Source: Parelaphostrongylus tenuis
Lineage: Eukaryota; Nematoda; Chromadorea; Rhabditida; Metastrongylidae
DNA: 64,000 nt
Direction: 5' to 3'
Assembly: GCA_019055375.1 (NCBI GenBank)
Contig: JAHQIW010001271.1
Coordinates: 62,001 to 126,000 of the forward strand
The notes under the pieces were generated by a model. The model saw only the letters and a list, made by a program, of their open reading frames with translations. It was not told the DNA's origin and searched no databases. Of the stretch, positions 43,201 to 56,769 are shown in pieces. Within the stretch, counting starts at the first letter, position 1. Each line of letters begins with the position of its first letter. The translations under genes were made by a program, and so were the position numbers.

Positions 43201-44780
43201 AAATTCTATTTCATTCGGACATTGGAAACATACTAGCATAAAAATGGCAAATCTTAATAAATTACGTCATTTCTTTTCCAAAATCATTTTCATCGTTATC
43301 ACTAGAGAGCTGGGAAGTTTGAATATTGGTCGTGCTAATGACAGCTGAAACGAGTGTTTTCAAATTTTAAATATGTTGAGAATCACTCTGAGGTAGCAAA
43401 AGTAAGAAAGAAGAACAAATTTTCTTGAGTAGGAGATACAGAGATATTTGTAAAGAAGTAAGAGTTGCAATAGTGGTTTAGTTACATAACCAAAAAGAAG
43501 ACATGAGAGAAGAAGACTTTGGGCGCCACATGTGTCGGTTTAGAATGGAATCACTAACCGAGCATCGTTGAAGTATCATCCTATTAGAGGATCTTGTGGA
43601 CGATGGTGCTTTTCACAAAGCATTTATTCCATGTGAATGATTGTGGTAGACGATTACGAGAAGTGATGGTATGGATGGAGGTTGTCCAACAGGCTGACTG
43701 GAGCGGGCGACTAATTCGATGCGACTCATCAAGATCTGATTCGATCGAAATTGCTTCGTCCGGATACAACCAATGCACAACTTCTTTGTAGACGAAACTA
43801 GTCAGTCGTCATGTCTACCCGATTACCGTTCAACATTGTAATTTCTTGTTGAATTACTTGTGACAATTGTGGCGGCATCATGGTTAGAAGTGATAATTTA
43901 GTGATGGTCGCGAATCAACACGAACGCCTGCAAAGTGCTCGAAAATACTAACTGCACAATGGTTTAATTTTTATTCAAAAGTCTTATTGAACTTGAGAAA
44001 GTACCATGGTTTTTAACAAGGGATAAAATAATGAGGCATTTCTTGCATTATTTTTAGGGAAAAGTGTCTATACGAATGTGGAGCTTTTGTCATTCCAGAA
44101 AGTTCTCCTAGCAATTTGACGACCCAGAGGGAATTAGAATGTCAAAAATTTTGATCACATTCGTCTATTATGCATGCAGTTCCAAATGAGAAAGAAGGTC
44201 GTCTCTCCAAAAACTTAATCAAGCGCCGTCATTCTGATGACTAATAAATTGACAAAGAAACCGTTTATAGCAAAGGAATGGTGCTTCACGCTCTGCAAGT
44301 GGAAAATATGAAGAACGACGTTCTCTAGCAAATGAATAAACAAAAGAAAATCGAATAGCGTACACCATTTTTTTCATGAGCAGCCATGAGGCTGTCAGCA
44401 AAACTCTGATTCAGTGAAATACTGATTGACGCTTGAGCGGTCTCGCCTTCTCTGGAGTGGAGCCTCAAAAGGTCAAACTGACATGCAGCTCACTCAGCCG
44501 CTGTTTCGTAACTTCAGGAGAAAATAAACTCAATGTACAGATTTTCGCCCACGCAGCAGTCAGCTTATTATGTGCACTCACCGTTCTGTTCTTCTGATCA
44601 TCCAGTTATTTTTAAGGAGGAGCCGCAGATTCATACATATGCAAGGAGTGCGTTTAGCTCAGATCATAAAATCGGACCAGAGGTATGCGCAAAGGCGACA
44701 AGCACTTATCCTTGCAAATAAGTATTCTGAATTTTTAACATTCGTTCAAAATTTCATACTGTGATGATAAAAATGCTTGA
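40300..44780. other. No gene seen
   Basis: 4.5 kb of AT-rich DNA. Open frames at 42229-42483 and 43584-43791 have no supported splice sites or family motifs. Confidence 0.35.
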
Positions 44781-44885
44781 ATGGGTAAACTGCGTGTCAA
44801 CTTGAACATTTTAGACTCTGAAGAAGAAATCTTCGGAATCTCAATCAGCGTTGTAGTGAATAGAAGCTCTGTTGACACGTAATGT
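44780..44885 (+). repeat. Degenerate type B hammerhead-like repeat
   Basis: CTGAAGA at 44818-44824, stem AGA.GA/TCTTC, then GGAATCTC in place of GAAACGTC, and CAGCG. Flanking CGTGTCAAC and GTTGACACG are inverted, as around the 4.0-kb copy. Confidence 0.35.
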
Positions 44886-44899
44886 ACAATCAGTCCTGG

Positions 44900-47230
44900 G
44901 AAACCTAGCCAATAATAATGTTTTTTTATGTCTCTCTCTTTCTGTCTCTCACTTGATGTTACTTGATAGCTCTATGATTTTTGATAAGGATATTTATGAC
45001 AATATGACAGGTGGCCACCTAGACATTTTCCAGCTCCGTTGAATGTGCTTAGACACAAACAATACTATTATTGCAGTAATCAAGATAGTAGCCATTTTTC
45101 CATATTGGTGTTCACATGATGGGAAATCATCAGTAGAGAGACAGAGCAATTACAATCTAGCTTTGATACATTGATCAAAAAAATCAAAACATTTTCCAAG
45201 TTATTCCCCTCACCCTAAATTATTCTATACTACAGATAGATCACCTGCTTTCTTACTACCAGTATATGCGTTTATGATAATTTAAAAAATATGTACTAAG
45301 CTAGACATAGAAATATTGCGAATTGTGACACTGTAGATTGAAATTCGTTGATCTCCTGAACAGGAGAGATTCTAAGCTAACTTTCTCAACGAATGACCAA
45401 AGGAAAAAAAATAACTTGTTGGAAAGAATTCCGTTACTTTACCGAATAGTTGTGTGGACTGATTTGATGTTCCGGATTTAATCAGAATTTCTGTAAAATG
45501 TTACAACTGTAAAATTACTGGAAACGACGTCTACGCAGATGAGGAGTCAAGAACAAAATTAATATCTATGCTAAAATAAAGATAATAATGGTCGAAACAG
45601 CAGTAAAGTATGAAATTGAGATTGCCGTAGAAAAATTGTTTGACTAAAATAAGAAATAAGATTCTTTAGAAAGATTCGAGATTATGAAAACACTTTTTCC
45701 CCTATTGACGACGCTATTTATTGTGAAAAAATTGAATATTCTCCTGTACTTAGCCAATTTTTTCAAGACTTAGTTATTAACGTCGCTTATAGAATTCTTA
45801 CTTAAGTGATTGCAGCAAGATAAAGATTGTCACTATGTTTAATTGTTATGATAGGTTTTATTCGTTTGAAAAGTAATGATTTTTCAAGTCAGAAGACGAT
45901 CCAGACTATGAAATGGATGACCACAGGCGAATGGAAAGCAAGCGATCGGCTCCATGGATTACGGTACTACGAAGAATTCAATAGTTTGATTGCATTCTGA
46001 TCGATAACAAGACGTAGTAATCGAGTTGCTCTAGGAATTTTATTGTGCGTAGTGTTGACAGTGCACAGAACTCCCTAGTATTTCTTTTTGTTAATGCAAA
46101 TTAATAACATTTCCAAGGCAACAAAATCTTAAATTCATATAAAATCATCCTTGTTAAGCAGCTACGGTATAAATTTGGTTGGAGAAGCTTCTCTACAGAA
46201 TCAGTATCAAGTGAATGGCAAAGAATTTTACTCTTCATCCAAAAAAACACATTCATGTTCGACCGTTTTGATCCTAGAAAATTGACGTCGAAGCGAAATC
46301 ACTTTTTTTCCGCACACTGGCCTGCTAAAGGGTGCACTAAGAGGGAAACAAATCCTTGTAATAATTATAATGTAAGAAGAATGATTTTCCTGTGAGCGTC
46401 TTCCTAATAGTAAGAAAACTTCCTTAGCAATGAAAGTAGTGCAAACTGCTATGACATTAAGCAGTAACGACATTGTGAAGAAGTAATGTCATCAGAGTGA
46501 GAAGGTCTGGAACGAGACGACGACAGTTGAAGTGAAGGTCGCCTGTTCGTTTGTTCGTTCGTTTGCGTATAATTAGCGGTTACCGTAATTTCAGGAAATG
46601 TCATTTGCCGCTCACGCGACAAAAAACGCTCGTCGCGCGATTTCAGTGTGTATCACAACGATGTCGGCAACGTTTGATCATATGACGTTTACATATATCG
46701 TTCATTTTATGGAACGAGTTGCTGTACAATGTGAAATCTGTCGTCGAATACGAAGAGCTCATCTCATATTCTGCCGTCAGTGGCACCAATGATCAATCTA
46801 CATAGGGCGGCCTAATTGACAGAAGGTGAGAACGAAATCCGACAATTATCAGACAGTCACCCTCATCACTTGATCCCTTCACTGACATTTAGCCATAAAT
46901 TACTACGATTACTAGTCAGTCAGATGGCATGTTGTGCGAGAATTGCGCATATGTGGGACAAAGTTGAAGGGATCCTCATGGCATTTGAGAGACTGAACAC
47001 TCACTTTGAGACCCCTTCTTGCCCCTCGTGCTCCCAGACATGCGTTCTATGAAGAAAATTTTACTGCGCTCTAGCTTTCTGTTAAGCTGTTTTGCATCAA
47101 AACCTTGTACTGTATATGGAGTTTTTAATACATAGCAGATTGATTACTATAGGAAAGAATGTTCTTAATACTAGAAGAAACAAAATACCATGCGTGTATC
47201 ACATTAGTTCGAGGCATATGTAGTCGACAA
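44900..47230. other. No gene supported
   Basis: Mostly AT-rich. About 46540-47050 is richer in GC and holds two plus-strand frames (46598-46792 and 46816-47052), the first starting four bases after TTTCAGG. Neither shows a recognisable domain or a partner exon. Confidence 0.3.
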
Positions 47231-47236
47231 TTGTAC

Positions 47237-47420
47237 CTGGCATCTGGGAATAACGAAGCCTTTCGTCGTCCTGAACTAACAAATTAATCCTGGACTTGTA
47301 TTTGAGGAAAGAGATCACTGATTTCAAGCATTGACCAAGACCGAACAGTTTATGCTGCAAACATTCCATCGGACTTATTACTCGAACATTGTCCAAAGTC
47401 AGTCGATCGGTAGGTTCATC
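47237..47420 (-). CDS. Candidate exon, possibly F-box/LRR-like family
   Basis: Acceptor CTATAG| and donor CAG|GTACAA bound 184 bases that are open in one frame for 61 residues (phase 0 to 1). It includes DEPTDRLTLDNVRVISPMEC and GQCLKSVISFLKYKSR. The DRLTLDNV segment resembles DRLSFDGV in the F-box gene at 28.3-33.7 kb, same strand. No first or last exon was found. Confidence 0.45.
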
Positions 47421-47429
47421 CTATAGTTG

Positions 47430-50400
47430 ACGAAAAGTCGATCGGGAGTTGATTATAATAGTAAAAGTCGGAAATGTCTCCTAATACGAAGTGAGTCACT
47501 TTGACGTACAGGTAAAACTTAAGCGTGTAAACTATTGCCAGTGAGATTCCAATTGTTGTCATATATAACTTTCTTTATTTCTAAAAAGTTGCCAATAGTC
47601 TTCTGACTAGATTAGACACAGAATAACCACAAGGATAGATGTATAGATGAAGTAATCTATGTATAGAGCCAAGATAGATGACAAATGTCAGTTTCGTTCA
47701 AATGTTCCTCTACTGTAATGATCGGACAGGCTGAGAAAAAGGCTTTCATATTGGACACAGACATAATATCTAACAAACACATACAAAGTTCAAATGCACT
47801 TAAGCAACTGATTATCACTGATATGGACATTTATCTAACGGTGATGGAATGTCATTGAGTGAACTTTTAAGTAACGTCAATATAACAAGAAAAAACTAAG
47901 CTATCCTAAGATCTGACAGCCAATCATTGAATGACAGAATGTTATTGGAGATAATGTAAATGATCAAAGTGTACATTCTAAAATATAATGTGACATCTTG
48001 AGCGATTCTCGAGCACTAAAATGAAGACAGTGACAAAAATTCTTTGCCAAGTTAAGGAAGTATCCTCCGGTTCTTCAGATGAAGTACTCTTCCTTGACGT
48101 TATTCTACTACTATTCTGACTTCTTCACGTCGTAAGTAAATTTTAAGTGCACGAAATCCCGCTCTTTTCATGAAACAGGAAAAGCACCCCACAAAGACGC
48201 TTAGGTGCAGTACCTAGTAATTAGACTAGGTAAATAATATAATATAGTATGTAATCAAAAACCGATTTTCGCACCAACTGAATGAACTCTGTGAAAACGA
48301 TAGAATTTGAAAAGCCAGGTAGAATTCTCTCTGAGGAAAGGCTTTGTGATGTTATGTGGAACTTCAAACGAATCTCCTATTGTAGCATAAAGCGTTCGTT
48401 CTCATGATGATGGCGTAACGTTGTTCATAGTGATGAGACTCACTACCCGTCTTTCTCTCATAACCTCTCAATCATTCAGCTTACCGTTTCCAACAAAGAA
48501 TGCCGCTAAGCACTGCCAACACCGAATGCTATTAATAACTAAGACACTCCTTCCTAGGATGAGCTACATTGGGATCGAAGGTTGCGCGGAAATGTCTGAA
48601 TAAAGTTGAAAAGTAGGGCAAGGATGAAGATGATGGTAGAAAGTTTGCTGTTGATTAACATCTGTAAATGACTTGAGACGGTATTGTTTGCTTTTGTATT
48701 ATGAACACTGATAGCTTTTTTCGCTAAACAAAACTCATTTCTTATATTTTCAGTAACAATTAGAAAGCTCAATTGTCGTGAATTTCATGTCGCGTTGTTT
48801 CTAAAAAGGCCTTTTTGGTGCGATTTAGCAGAGGAAGCAAAATTATATTTAACGTTCGGTTTACTTTTTTTGGCTCAGCTAGACACTGTAGATCTCTCTT
48901 TGCCAGACTTTAGCACTTATCCAATAATTCAAATTTCGGCGATCATTCCATAAACTAATTCCTAGGAAAGTTTTCATATAGCACTGCAAGAGTCAACAGA
49001 GGATTACATTTCACACCCAAAGTAATTAGCCTGGCGCTTGAACTTCGAAGCAGATCCATTTTTTTATTCAGCAGCGTGAGTTACAAGAAAATATTACGTG
49101 CAGTACAATGGAACAAAGTTTCTTCTATAATTCAATTTTGGGCATCCTGGAACTTTTCCTAAAACGTAAAAGAAATATTTAGATAATCAAAGAAAATTGC
49201 GCTGCGCATGACGATTTCGGCTGTTGCCGGAGAAGGAGCATTTTGGCAATTTTTTGATCAATTTCTTGGGTTTTAGAAGAAAAATTTCGGGCTCTTCTGT
49301 AGTCTGTCATCTATTACATGAAGATTTTACTTGATTATATACTTGTAGTATGTACATCGCTAAGTGCAAAACGTCATAATGAATGAATGCCCTTTATGAA
49401 GACTTTTTTGTATCCAAACCCTGTAAAATTTTCAAACTTATTGATTAAGCACTGAAACTCTATTGAAAAGCTATCCACATACCCTAGCCGAACAAAAAGT
49501 GCGCGCCGACGGTGAGTCGTAGTCGCATTTTCTCTGCTACACCGCACAAAGGACGTTTACAGAGTACAAGAGTGCAGTGCGGTTTTGAAATGGTTGAGAT
49601 CAACCTGTCGAGTAGTCACCAAAAGTAAAAGGGAGAATGAAAAAGGCCTCGTTCCGAGCGAGTTAATATGGGCCGTAAATCAGATTTCGTTCGTAGACTC
49701 AAACAGACATACTGAACCTGTATAATGACTTGCGCGGGCAACCAATATGTTATGTCGGTGTTTCTGACCTCCCAAACAAGCATGGTAGCAATTCGCTTAG
49801 CATGAAGGGACGCAAGCTTATGCTTCATCGAACGAAGGGACTGCAGGTTTTAAGACATTTTAACCATTGCGCCAATCGAAAAAATCCTTAATGAGCAACC
49901 TTTGAGAATACATTTGTGTTACTTCTGATTTCTTTCAGAGAGAAAACATATTAGATGAAGCTATCTGATACGTACAGAATATTCTTCAACCGCCAATTCC
50001 AAAAATTAGGTCTATAATTTTTGTACAGAAAAACTTCAAAAATTATTTTAACTGTTACCTATCTGTGACAATGACAAAGTTGATTCTGGTGACTGGAAAT
50101 GATTTTCCACGTTTACATTTTCTGATAAAATTGATGGAAATGTAAGAAAATTTGGGCTTCCGTTCTGCATAGGAAGCAGAAAACCCATCTTATACCTTTT
50201 ACACGGGATTGAAGCGATTTTGGTTCATTTTGCAAGAAATATGAGTGGTATTGAACAAAATGATTAATAGAGGGTTGAATATGTCGGATCGTAGAGATCG
50301 TTTACATAAAGACCACATAGTGGATTAATTCTAACCCTCATATGAGTCAGTTTTCTCATAAAACCAAGGCCTGAGCGCAAATCGCTGGTGTCTCGAGTAC

Positions 50401-52400
50401 TTCAATGTTCCGATAAAACGATGTAGTAGGGGTTTTAGAGCACTCCAAATGTTTTCTTATTGGGAAGACTTCAGAAAACCTGACTGATTTTCCGAGAATA
50501 ATACCTGCATAGAATTAGCTTCATGTAGAGGCTTTTTCATGCAGTTTAACTATTCGAAAACACTTTATCAGCAGTGAAGTGTGACGCGATTGCCATCAAA
50601 GTCACATAATCCAAGAATGACTAGTCTCGAAAATCAGCTTATCTCAACTGATAGCAACTTTTATTGATTGAAACAAAAGCTATTAAGACCCTTAAAATTT
50701 TTCTGCAAAATTAAGTAAAAGTTCATTAGCTCTATCACGAAAGGCTACTTTTTCGGAAATCTATATTTTTCTCCTTATACTTTATTACTTCACGCTTCAA
50801 TTTTGATACCCGAATGCAAATAAATCAGCGGTTTGTAGTCTAGTTCAACACCGTAGTTTTTCAATAACAATTGTATCTATAGCTTTTCTATTGGTAGTTC
50901 AGAAAACACAAAGCTCAAAGCGAGTCCTTGTAGATTTATTCCTAAGCACCTTTAGGTTCAAAAGGGTCTTGGAGATAAATTACACATACGATCATTGTGA
51001 TGAGGCTGCCTCTCTTCTATAAGAAATACTTGTGCGACAGTCGATCAAGAAATCGCTATTGTTGGAAAAATTGCATAGTTGAGTAAGAAACAGCCGACTT
51101 TAAAGTTAGTACATGCTATCACAGTAAAGCATAGCGTTGTTACTCACTTGCTTACAAAGTAGACAAGCGAAATAAAAAATACCTATGCAAACTCTGACAA
51201 TATTCGACATGATATGAAGGAATATGTACGAAGAAGGATAGGAAGTGTACTCCATGGACTACAAAAAACAGTGCTAATAAACCAGAGCAATCAAATGGAA
51301 TACCGTTTTCAATAAGTAAAGAAAGGAATGCGCGGAACGATAGGGGCCAAAAAACCCCAATAATTTCTATGTTATCAAGAAGACTCTTCAGGAGAACGCA
51401 TAATCATTGTTATATGAGGCTTCAAGTTTTTCGCCCACTCAAAGCGCAATACATCGTTCCATGTGAATTTGGAAAAATCACGTTTCTTGGATGGAGTGCT
51501 GTGCTAAGGAAAGGTCTGGGAGTTCTGCACCCTTTATGAAAAGAACTGAGTCATACTTGGTCAAATACTTTTCTATTAACAAAAGTAGACGGCTATCTTT
51601 GTTGACGAGCAAGAAGCACAATCGCTTAAGCTTTACTTACAAATTCAATTTATAAACGACTAACAACTGGAATGAGATACTACTAGATTTCGTACTTCAT
51701 CTTATCAAATATGGAATATTCGCAAATTCGTCAAGTTTTGGGTAATGCAATACCTATATGGACACATAGTACAGCAGTTTAAGCAAGGTATCTGATGTAA
51801 ATTTTTGAAACATCGAACCCTCAAAAATTTCTCATCACTGGATATGAGCAGGCATTAATCATGAGAAGTCGTGAGTCAAATATCAAGGACAATAGGGGTA
51901 ACGAGAGCGCGTTGCTTATACAGTAGTGAGCAGAGTGAAGTTGCTATAATGATTGTCCACTTTTGACGTCATCGAAGATATACGCTCTGACAATTTTTCA
52001 ACGACTGAACTAACGAATGGACTGCAGAGAATTGAACATGGGCGCTCTTACTGACAGATATCGTCTTAATGTATTGTCTGAACAAAACAACCTTTTTTTC
52101 TATTGTCGCTGTGACTCAGGCATATAGGAAAGTACAAGTGAGGAGCATATCAATGATTTCAATCTAGTGCGACATTGTTTTCGTATTTATCTTTTCAAAT
52201 TCACTGTGTCTGAAAAATGATCGCTCCTCTATTAGCAGCTGAACGAGCACAAAAAAACTATAAAGCAGCGATGTAAGCACCATTGGTGCCGTCATAAAAA
52301 ACAAATCTGTAAAGCTACACTTGAATTGCCGACGGAACTGTTTGAAGGACGGGATAGAAGAGTAAAAAGCGTCTCGCATTTCATCACCACACATCTGTCT
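47430..52400. other. No gene seen; one DR-Y trace
   Basis: 5 kb of AT-rich DNA. About 49400-49530 resembles DR-Y (CTATCCACATACCCTAGCC). No other element or exon could be supported on either strand. Confidence 0.35.
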
Positions 52401-52403
52401 TCT

Positions 52404-52504
52404 TTACACCATCACGTTGAATGGTCTCGATCTCACCATTTCCTCTGTCAAGATGACATTCGAGTCGTATGGCTTTCCGTCTGGCACAATAAACTCTGGC
52501 ACGA
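52404..52504 (-). CDS. Candidate terminal exon, unknown protein
   Basis: After an acceptor (GCGAATTAG|) the frame reads VPEFIVPDGKPYDSNVILTE, then EMVRSRPFNVMV and TAA (33 codons counting the stop, entering needing one base). The composition is protein-like. The upstream exons, which should lie to the right, were not found. The same frame continues open after the stop for 70 codons (to 52189), so a nonsense mutation in a longer exon is the alternative. Confidence 0.35.
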
Positions 52505-53217
52505 CTAATTCGCATTTGTATTATAGTCGGTGTTGAAATGGAATATAAAAATTGAGAGTTTTCAGCTAGAAAATTCTTCAGTACAGAAAAGCAAGGGTAT
52601 ACCTATTTGCCCAAATATCAAACGCTTTTTTACAGAGCATCGACTCTTTTTTTTTATCGAAATGGTGTGGCTATAATGAAAGGAATAACTGGAAAACCCA
52701 ATATTTCTCATTAATTGGATTTGTTTACGTATTTCAGACTTGCTAAACTTCCATTTATATTTTGTGGGGCATATTTTTTATATCTTATCATTTCAATTAT
52801 ATTATTTTGTTTTAGAAGATATTATTTGGGGCGAATAAAGTAAGAGGACTGGCAATGAACACTCGTTTTATATTTTTAGTAAGCACGGGACAAAAAATAA
52901 AGTCATCTTTAGTAACCTTACTTGACTTCATCTCTCTTGTATAGATAGTTCAATACGGGTATATTACCAAAAAGTTGCTTGTGTAATTTGTTCCTGTAAA
53001 AATGGAAGCGTGTTCAAAACACAATAAATGAAGAATAAAAAATAGTTTGAGAGAAGAGAAGTTTGCTCCATTTTACTACTTTTCGCACACATTCTTTCAA
53101 AATTTGGGTGACGGATCAAAGGTTGTTCAACGGCACCAATTTGAGCACGATGAGCGCCATATGTGATCAAAAGCGATGACTGAACAGGCTGAGTTCCTTC
53201 ATTTGAGACTGGCACGG

Positions 53218-53219
<2 letters not shown>

Positions 53220-53254
<35 letters not shown>
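53220..53254. repeat. (TG)n microsatellite
   Basis: About 17 TG units without interruption. Confidence 0.98.
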
Positions 53255-53255
<1 letters not shown>

Positions 53256-53259
53256 ATGG

Positions 53260-55010
53260 ATTGATGATCCAGAGGCTATCGTTACTAGTGTAAAGGTAGT
53301 AATGCTGCGGCAAACACAGCGGAACTCGCGATCGTCTGACCCTTCTATTAGAATTACCTCACTACAATGCGGAAACGATAACTATTATCCCCTTGTTCTC
53401 ATATAAGACCGAACAACCATCCCTAATCTTTTTTCCTAGAAATATCTGCTAAAGCGACCCTTTATACTCTTTGTCTCAGCATCAGACCAATGTTGCCGCT
53501 GATGAAGATGTGAGCGAAAACAACTGTTTTTTTTAGACTGTGTATTGAAATCCAGGTACAGCTTAAGTTTGTTAGGCAGGGTGTTTCTGAGAAGCGTATT
53601 AAGCTAATGACACAACATATTTTTTCCTCGCATTCTTTTTTATGCCCTCAATCCGTTTCATAGTAGATCAACCACTTCACTGTAACCATTTTCACTGACT
53701 GATGCAACTGAAGAAGGCGAATTAGATGTGTTCTACTATCAGCTTGAGGAAGCGATGTCTACAACGACGACCCTTTTATGAGTTCGTTGTCGGAAACTTT
53801 CAATTAGGGTAAGTGAGACCGCCAAATACGAATGGAATTTAAAAAGTTTGAATTAGGAGAAGGAAATAAGGATGGAAACCGTCTTACAGAACTACGGTCG
53901 CAACAAGCCTCTTTGGAGGAAATCGCGTTATCCAGAAGAGAGAAAATTGCTACAGTATAGGAAACTCACTCAACAGTATGTACAAAAACGACCATCTACT
54001 CGAAAATGGTGACCATTTGACACATTCCCAGTGACAACATTCTGTGTTCAGTCCACTCACCTCCTACTTCGCACGAAGACCCGATTTAGCACTAGTTTCA
54101 AAGATATAGTGTCAGCGATCAAGAAAATAATGTCAAACTGTATATGAAGAAAGGCTCTAAACTAAACCGTGTCCAGACGTGGTTGGCAGATCAAGGAAAA
54201 TCGACCAGTGCACGTGGTGTTTGTTAAATAACACAAAAGAGATGTGCCGAGTAATCCAGAACTAGTAAGAAAAAGACTAGATCACATATTTGTTATCACC
54301 AAGAAGCTGCTTGAGAGAAACAAGAAGCGGAAGTTTGATCCTAATCCAACATATTCAACATAGTTAGTATGAAATGTCAGTTGTAGGAGAGATATGCAAA
54401 CCGTAGAAACTCTCAAAAGAAGCAGAGAAGAAACAAATCTGACGGAATCTCCTTGAAACATATACGATTATGAAGTTCATCCGTCAGTCATGATCAAGAA
54501 GATGGAATAGTGAGACTTTTTACCTCGATATAACATCGTTAAAGGAAAAATTCCACACCATTTTTTTTGTTCCACAGTCTCCATTCTAAACCGTAAATTC
54601 TTTACTGAAAAAAAGATCTTAAATGCTTCATTTAGACATTCAAATTACGATACAGGGCATGAAGAAAGCTCTTGGTCCATTGTAGTGACTAAAAATCACA
54701 AATACTGAATAGTTCTTTTTCCGACTGTTCACAAAAAATTCGTTGAAACATTCATAAATAATACTTGGGAATGTTTTAGACGTCTTTTTCGAGAATTTAT
54801 CCAAATCAACACTTTGGCAGACATGTCGTTTTCGCCATTTTCATTGCCAGTTTCTCGGCCACTAGCCCCTATCTTAGGGAATGAGAGTCGAGAACGATAA
54901 ATTGTAGTCAAGTGAATATTTCACAGGGCAGTTGTTTTAAACTTGATGCCATGTGGCTGGAATGAACAAATTGATACCTTCTTTTTGGCACTGTTACTAG
55001 AAACCTTTCT
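53260..55010. other. No gene seen
   Basis: AT-rich spacer with no supported exon or element. Confidence 0.35.
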
Positions 55011-55024
55011 GAAACATTCATATA

Positions 55025-55400
55025 TGATGTGATAGCATGTTTTGAGCCATTCATAAGATCTGTAATGGCACTTATACAGTACAATACACGTGTTTTAGCC
55101 TTTCGGCCTCGTCAGTTGCACGGTGTCCTCCAGTTGAGTCAGTTCCGCGGAGAAACACTTCTTGAATATAGGAACCAGCGTCGAATATTTCACACGCACC
55201 GCTACGTAAAAAATCACTGAACGGGCTGGGCAGTGTCGCACACTCGATTGCTCTTGTTTTTTGAGATCTCGCTCATAACAATATGATAGCTAATAGCTGA
55301 TAGTGATTTTAGTTCCACTGAATAATTGTCATTACATATCTCATTAAAGGCTCAGAATAAGCCATCAGACTATATTATTTGAATGAGATCTCAAAAAATA
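55025..55400. repeat. Hammerhead-bearing repeat copy
   Basis: TTTTGAGCCATTCATAAGAT, TGTAATGGCACTTATACAGT, then the core on the minus strand. About 200 bases on, ATTACATATCTCATTAAAGG and GGCTCAGAATAAGCC close it in the opposite sense. The order matches the left half of the 13.1-kb element. Confidence 0.68.
55079..55121 (-). ncRNA. Hammerhead ribozyme-like motif, type A
   Basis: The minus strand has a perfect six-pair helix I (GTGCAA at 55121-55116 with TTGTAC at 55084-55079), CTGACGA at 55115-55109, stem II GGCC/GGCT around GAAA, stem III ACACGTGT, and GTA at 55087-55085. The second core strand reads AAAA instead of GAAA, so the ancestor was probably active but this copy is not. Confidence 0.62.
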
Positions 55401-56089
55401 TTCGAAACATTCACATACAGTCTTTAAGGAAATTTTTAGCGCTCTCGCGGTACCATTTCACCTATAACCCCTAATAGATTGTCGATTAATAGTGTAGTTC
55501 AGAAGTTGAGATCCCTATTCAAATGAAAAACAAACTTTGTTTTTCGTTTCATAAGCATTACTTCTATTATTTATTGATTGTGAAGTATGAATACATTTGA
55601 TGGTGGGAACGCAACACTAGTCATGTGCCCTGAGTTTAGGCCCTCTACGTATTTCCTCTCAGTTTGAAGCATTGAGGACGATTTTCTGAACCCTATCCAA
55701 TTTCAAACTCTCCAAATACTTTACGTGTCACCGTGCACTTGATTGTGGCCACTCAGCAGTAAGCCAGAGACCTTCTGGTCCCTCAACTACTTCCGTTGGC
55801 TATCCTTCTCCACTTACACTAATAAAAGTATTCCTTCTCCTGCTTGATATGTTCACTTTACCTTCGTGCAGCACTTTTTAGAAGAAATTTAGAGCTCTTA
55901 CTCTTTCCTGACATAGTGATAGTAAAAGGTTGATGGATAAAATTGCGTTTTAAGCATTGTTGGAATGTGCCATTTGATATTGGATATGTTCTCAAATAAA
56001 CGTGGTTATGCTATACACTAGTGACCATTTATCGTTCTGTTTTATTGCTATGAGGCACTGCTGGGTGTTTGTTTCATAATCATTTTAGA

Positions 56090-56560
56090 CTATAGAAAGG
56101 ATGCTGGTTGGTGTAAAGTCATAGCGTTCCCGACCGTGTGTTCAAGATAGATCCGAAAGCAGCACAGACAACTCGCAACATCATCAACGCATTTGACTAA
56201 TAGCTTCCAACGAACATACAGTAAAGTGGTGGTTCTAGAAGTTTGGTAAAGGAGACAAGAGCCTTGAAGATGAGGATCGTTGTGACCGACGATGGGAATT
56301 TGAAAACGACCAACGAGATTTCTTTTTCGGCACAGGCTGGAACCGCAATTACTCTTGCATCAAGACGATGGTACTATTTCTATTGATAGAATTTTTGATT
56401 TCCCGGAGTTACTCAAAGTTTAGTTATGCAGGAGTCGGATATTTTTGCGCTACGGTGACCAATAAATCGTACTGTTAGCAAAACCGTGTCAGGTCATTGA
56501 AAGAACACTGTTAAAGAGATGATCGGTGTGTGGTAAAAAAGGTGCCGCCACCCAGAATCT
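56090..56560 (+). mobile_element. mariner transposase remnant, N-terminal part
   Basis: KAAQTTRNIINAF, then in a shifted frame VKWWF-KFGKGDKSLEDEDR. This is the HTH and linker region of a mariner close in wording to the vertebrate and hookworm Mariner-1/bandit type (usual TVxWWFxKFxKGDESLEDEDRSGRP). Stops and frame changes follow, and no catalytic motif remains. Confidence 0.7.
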
Positions 56561-56769
56561 TGTCCTACTTTGTGATAGACAGTGGAAAGTTGTTCAGTTC
56601 GACGCACAGCTCAGTTGCATGAACCTACTTCTTCAAGCTGGACATGCCCGATTTATATGCATCGATTGAAAAACAAGCGAATACTTGGAAAATTGGATGG
56701 CCTAAGTTCACACATTGTGCGGCGCAGCACACAAAAACGTGCTAATTTCATTATTTTGCTTCCTGGAAT

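Noticed and set aside
52964..53406. Open frames through the TG repeat
   Set aside because: The Thr-His and Cys-Val runs are translations of the microsatellite.
53505..53527. CTGATGA followed by GCGAAAAC, resembling a hammerhead
   Set aside because: The bases between do not form stem II, no stem III follows, and the flanks do not match the repeat families.
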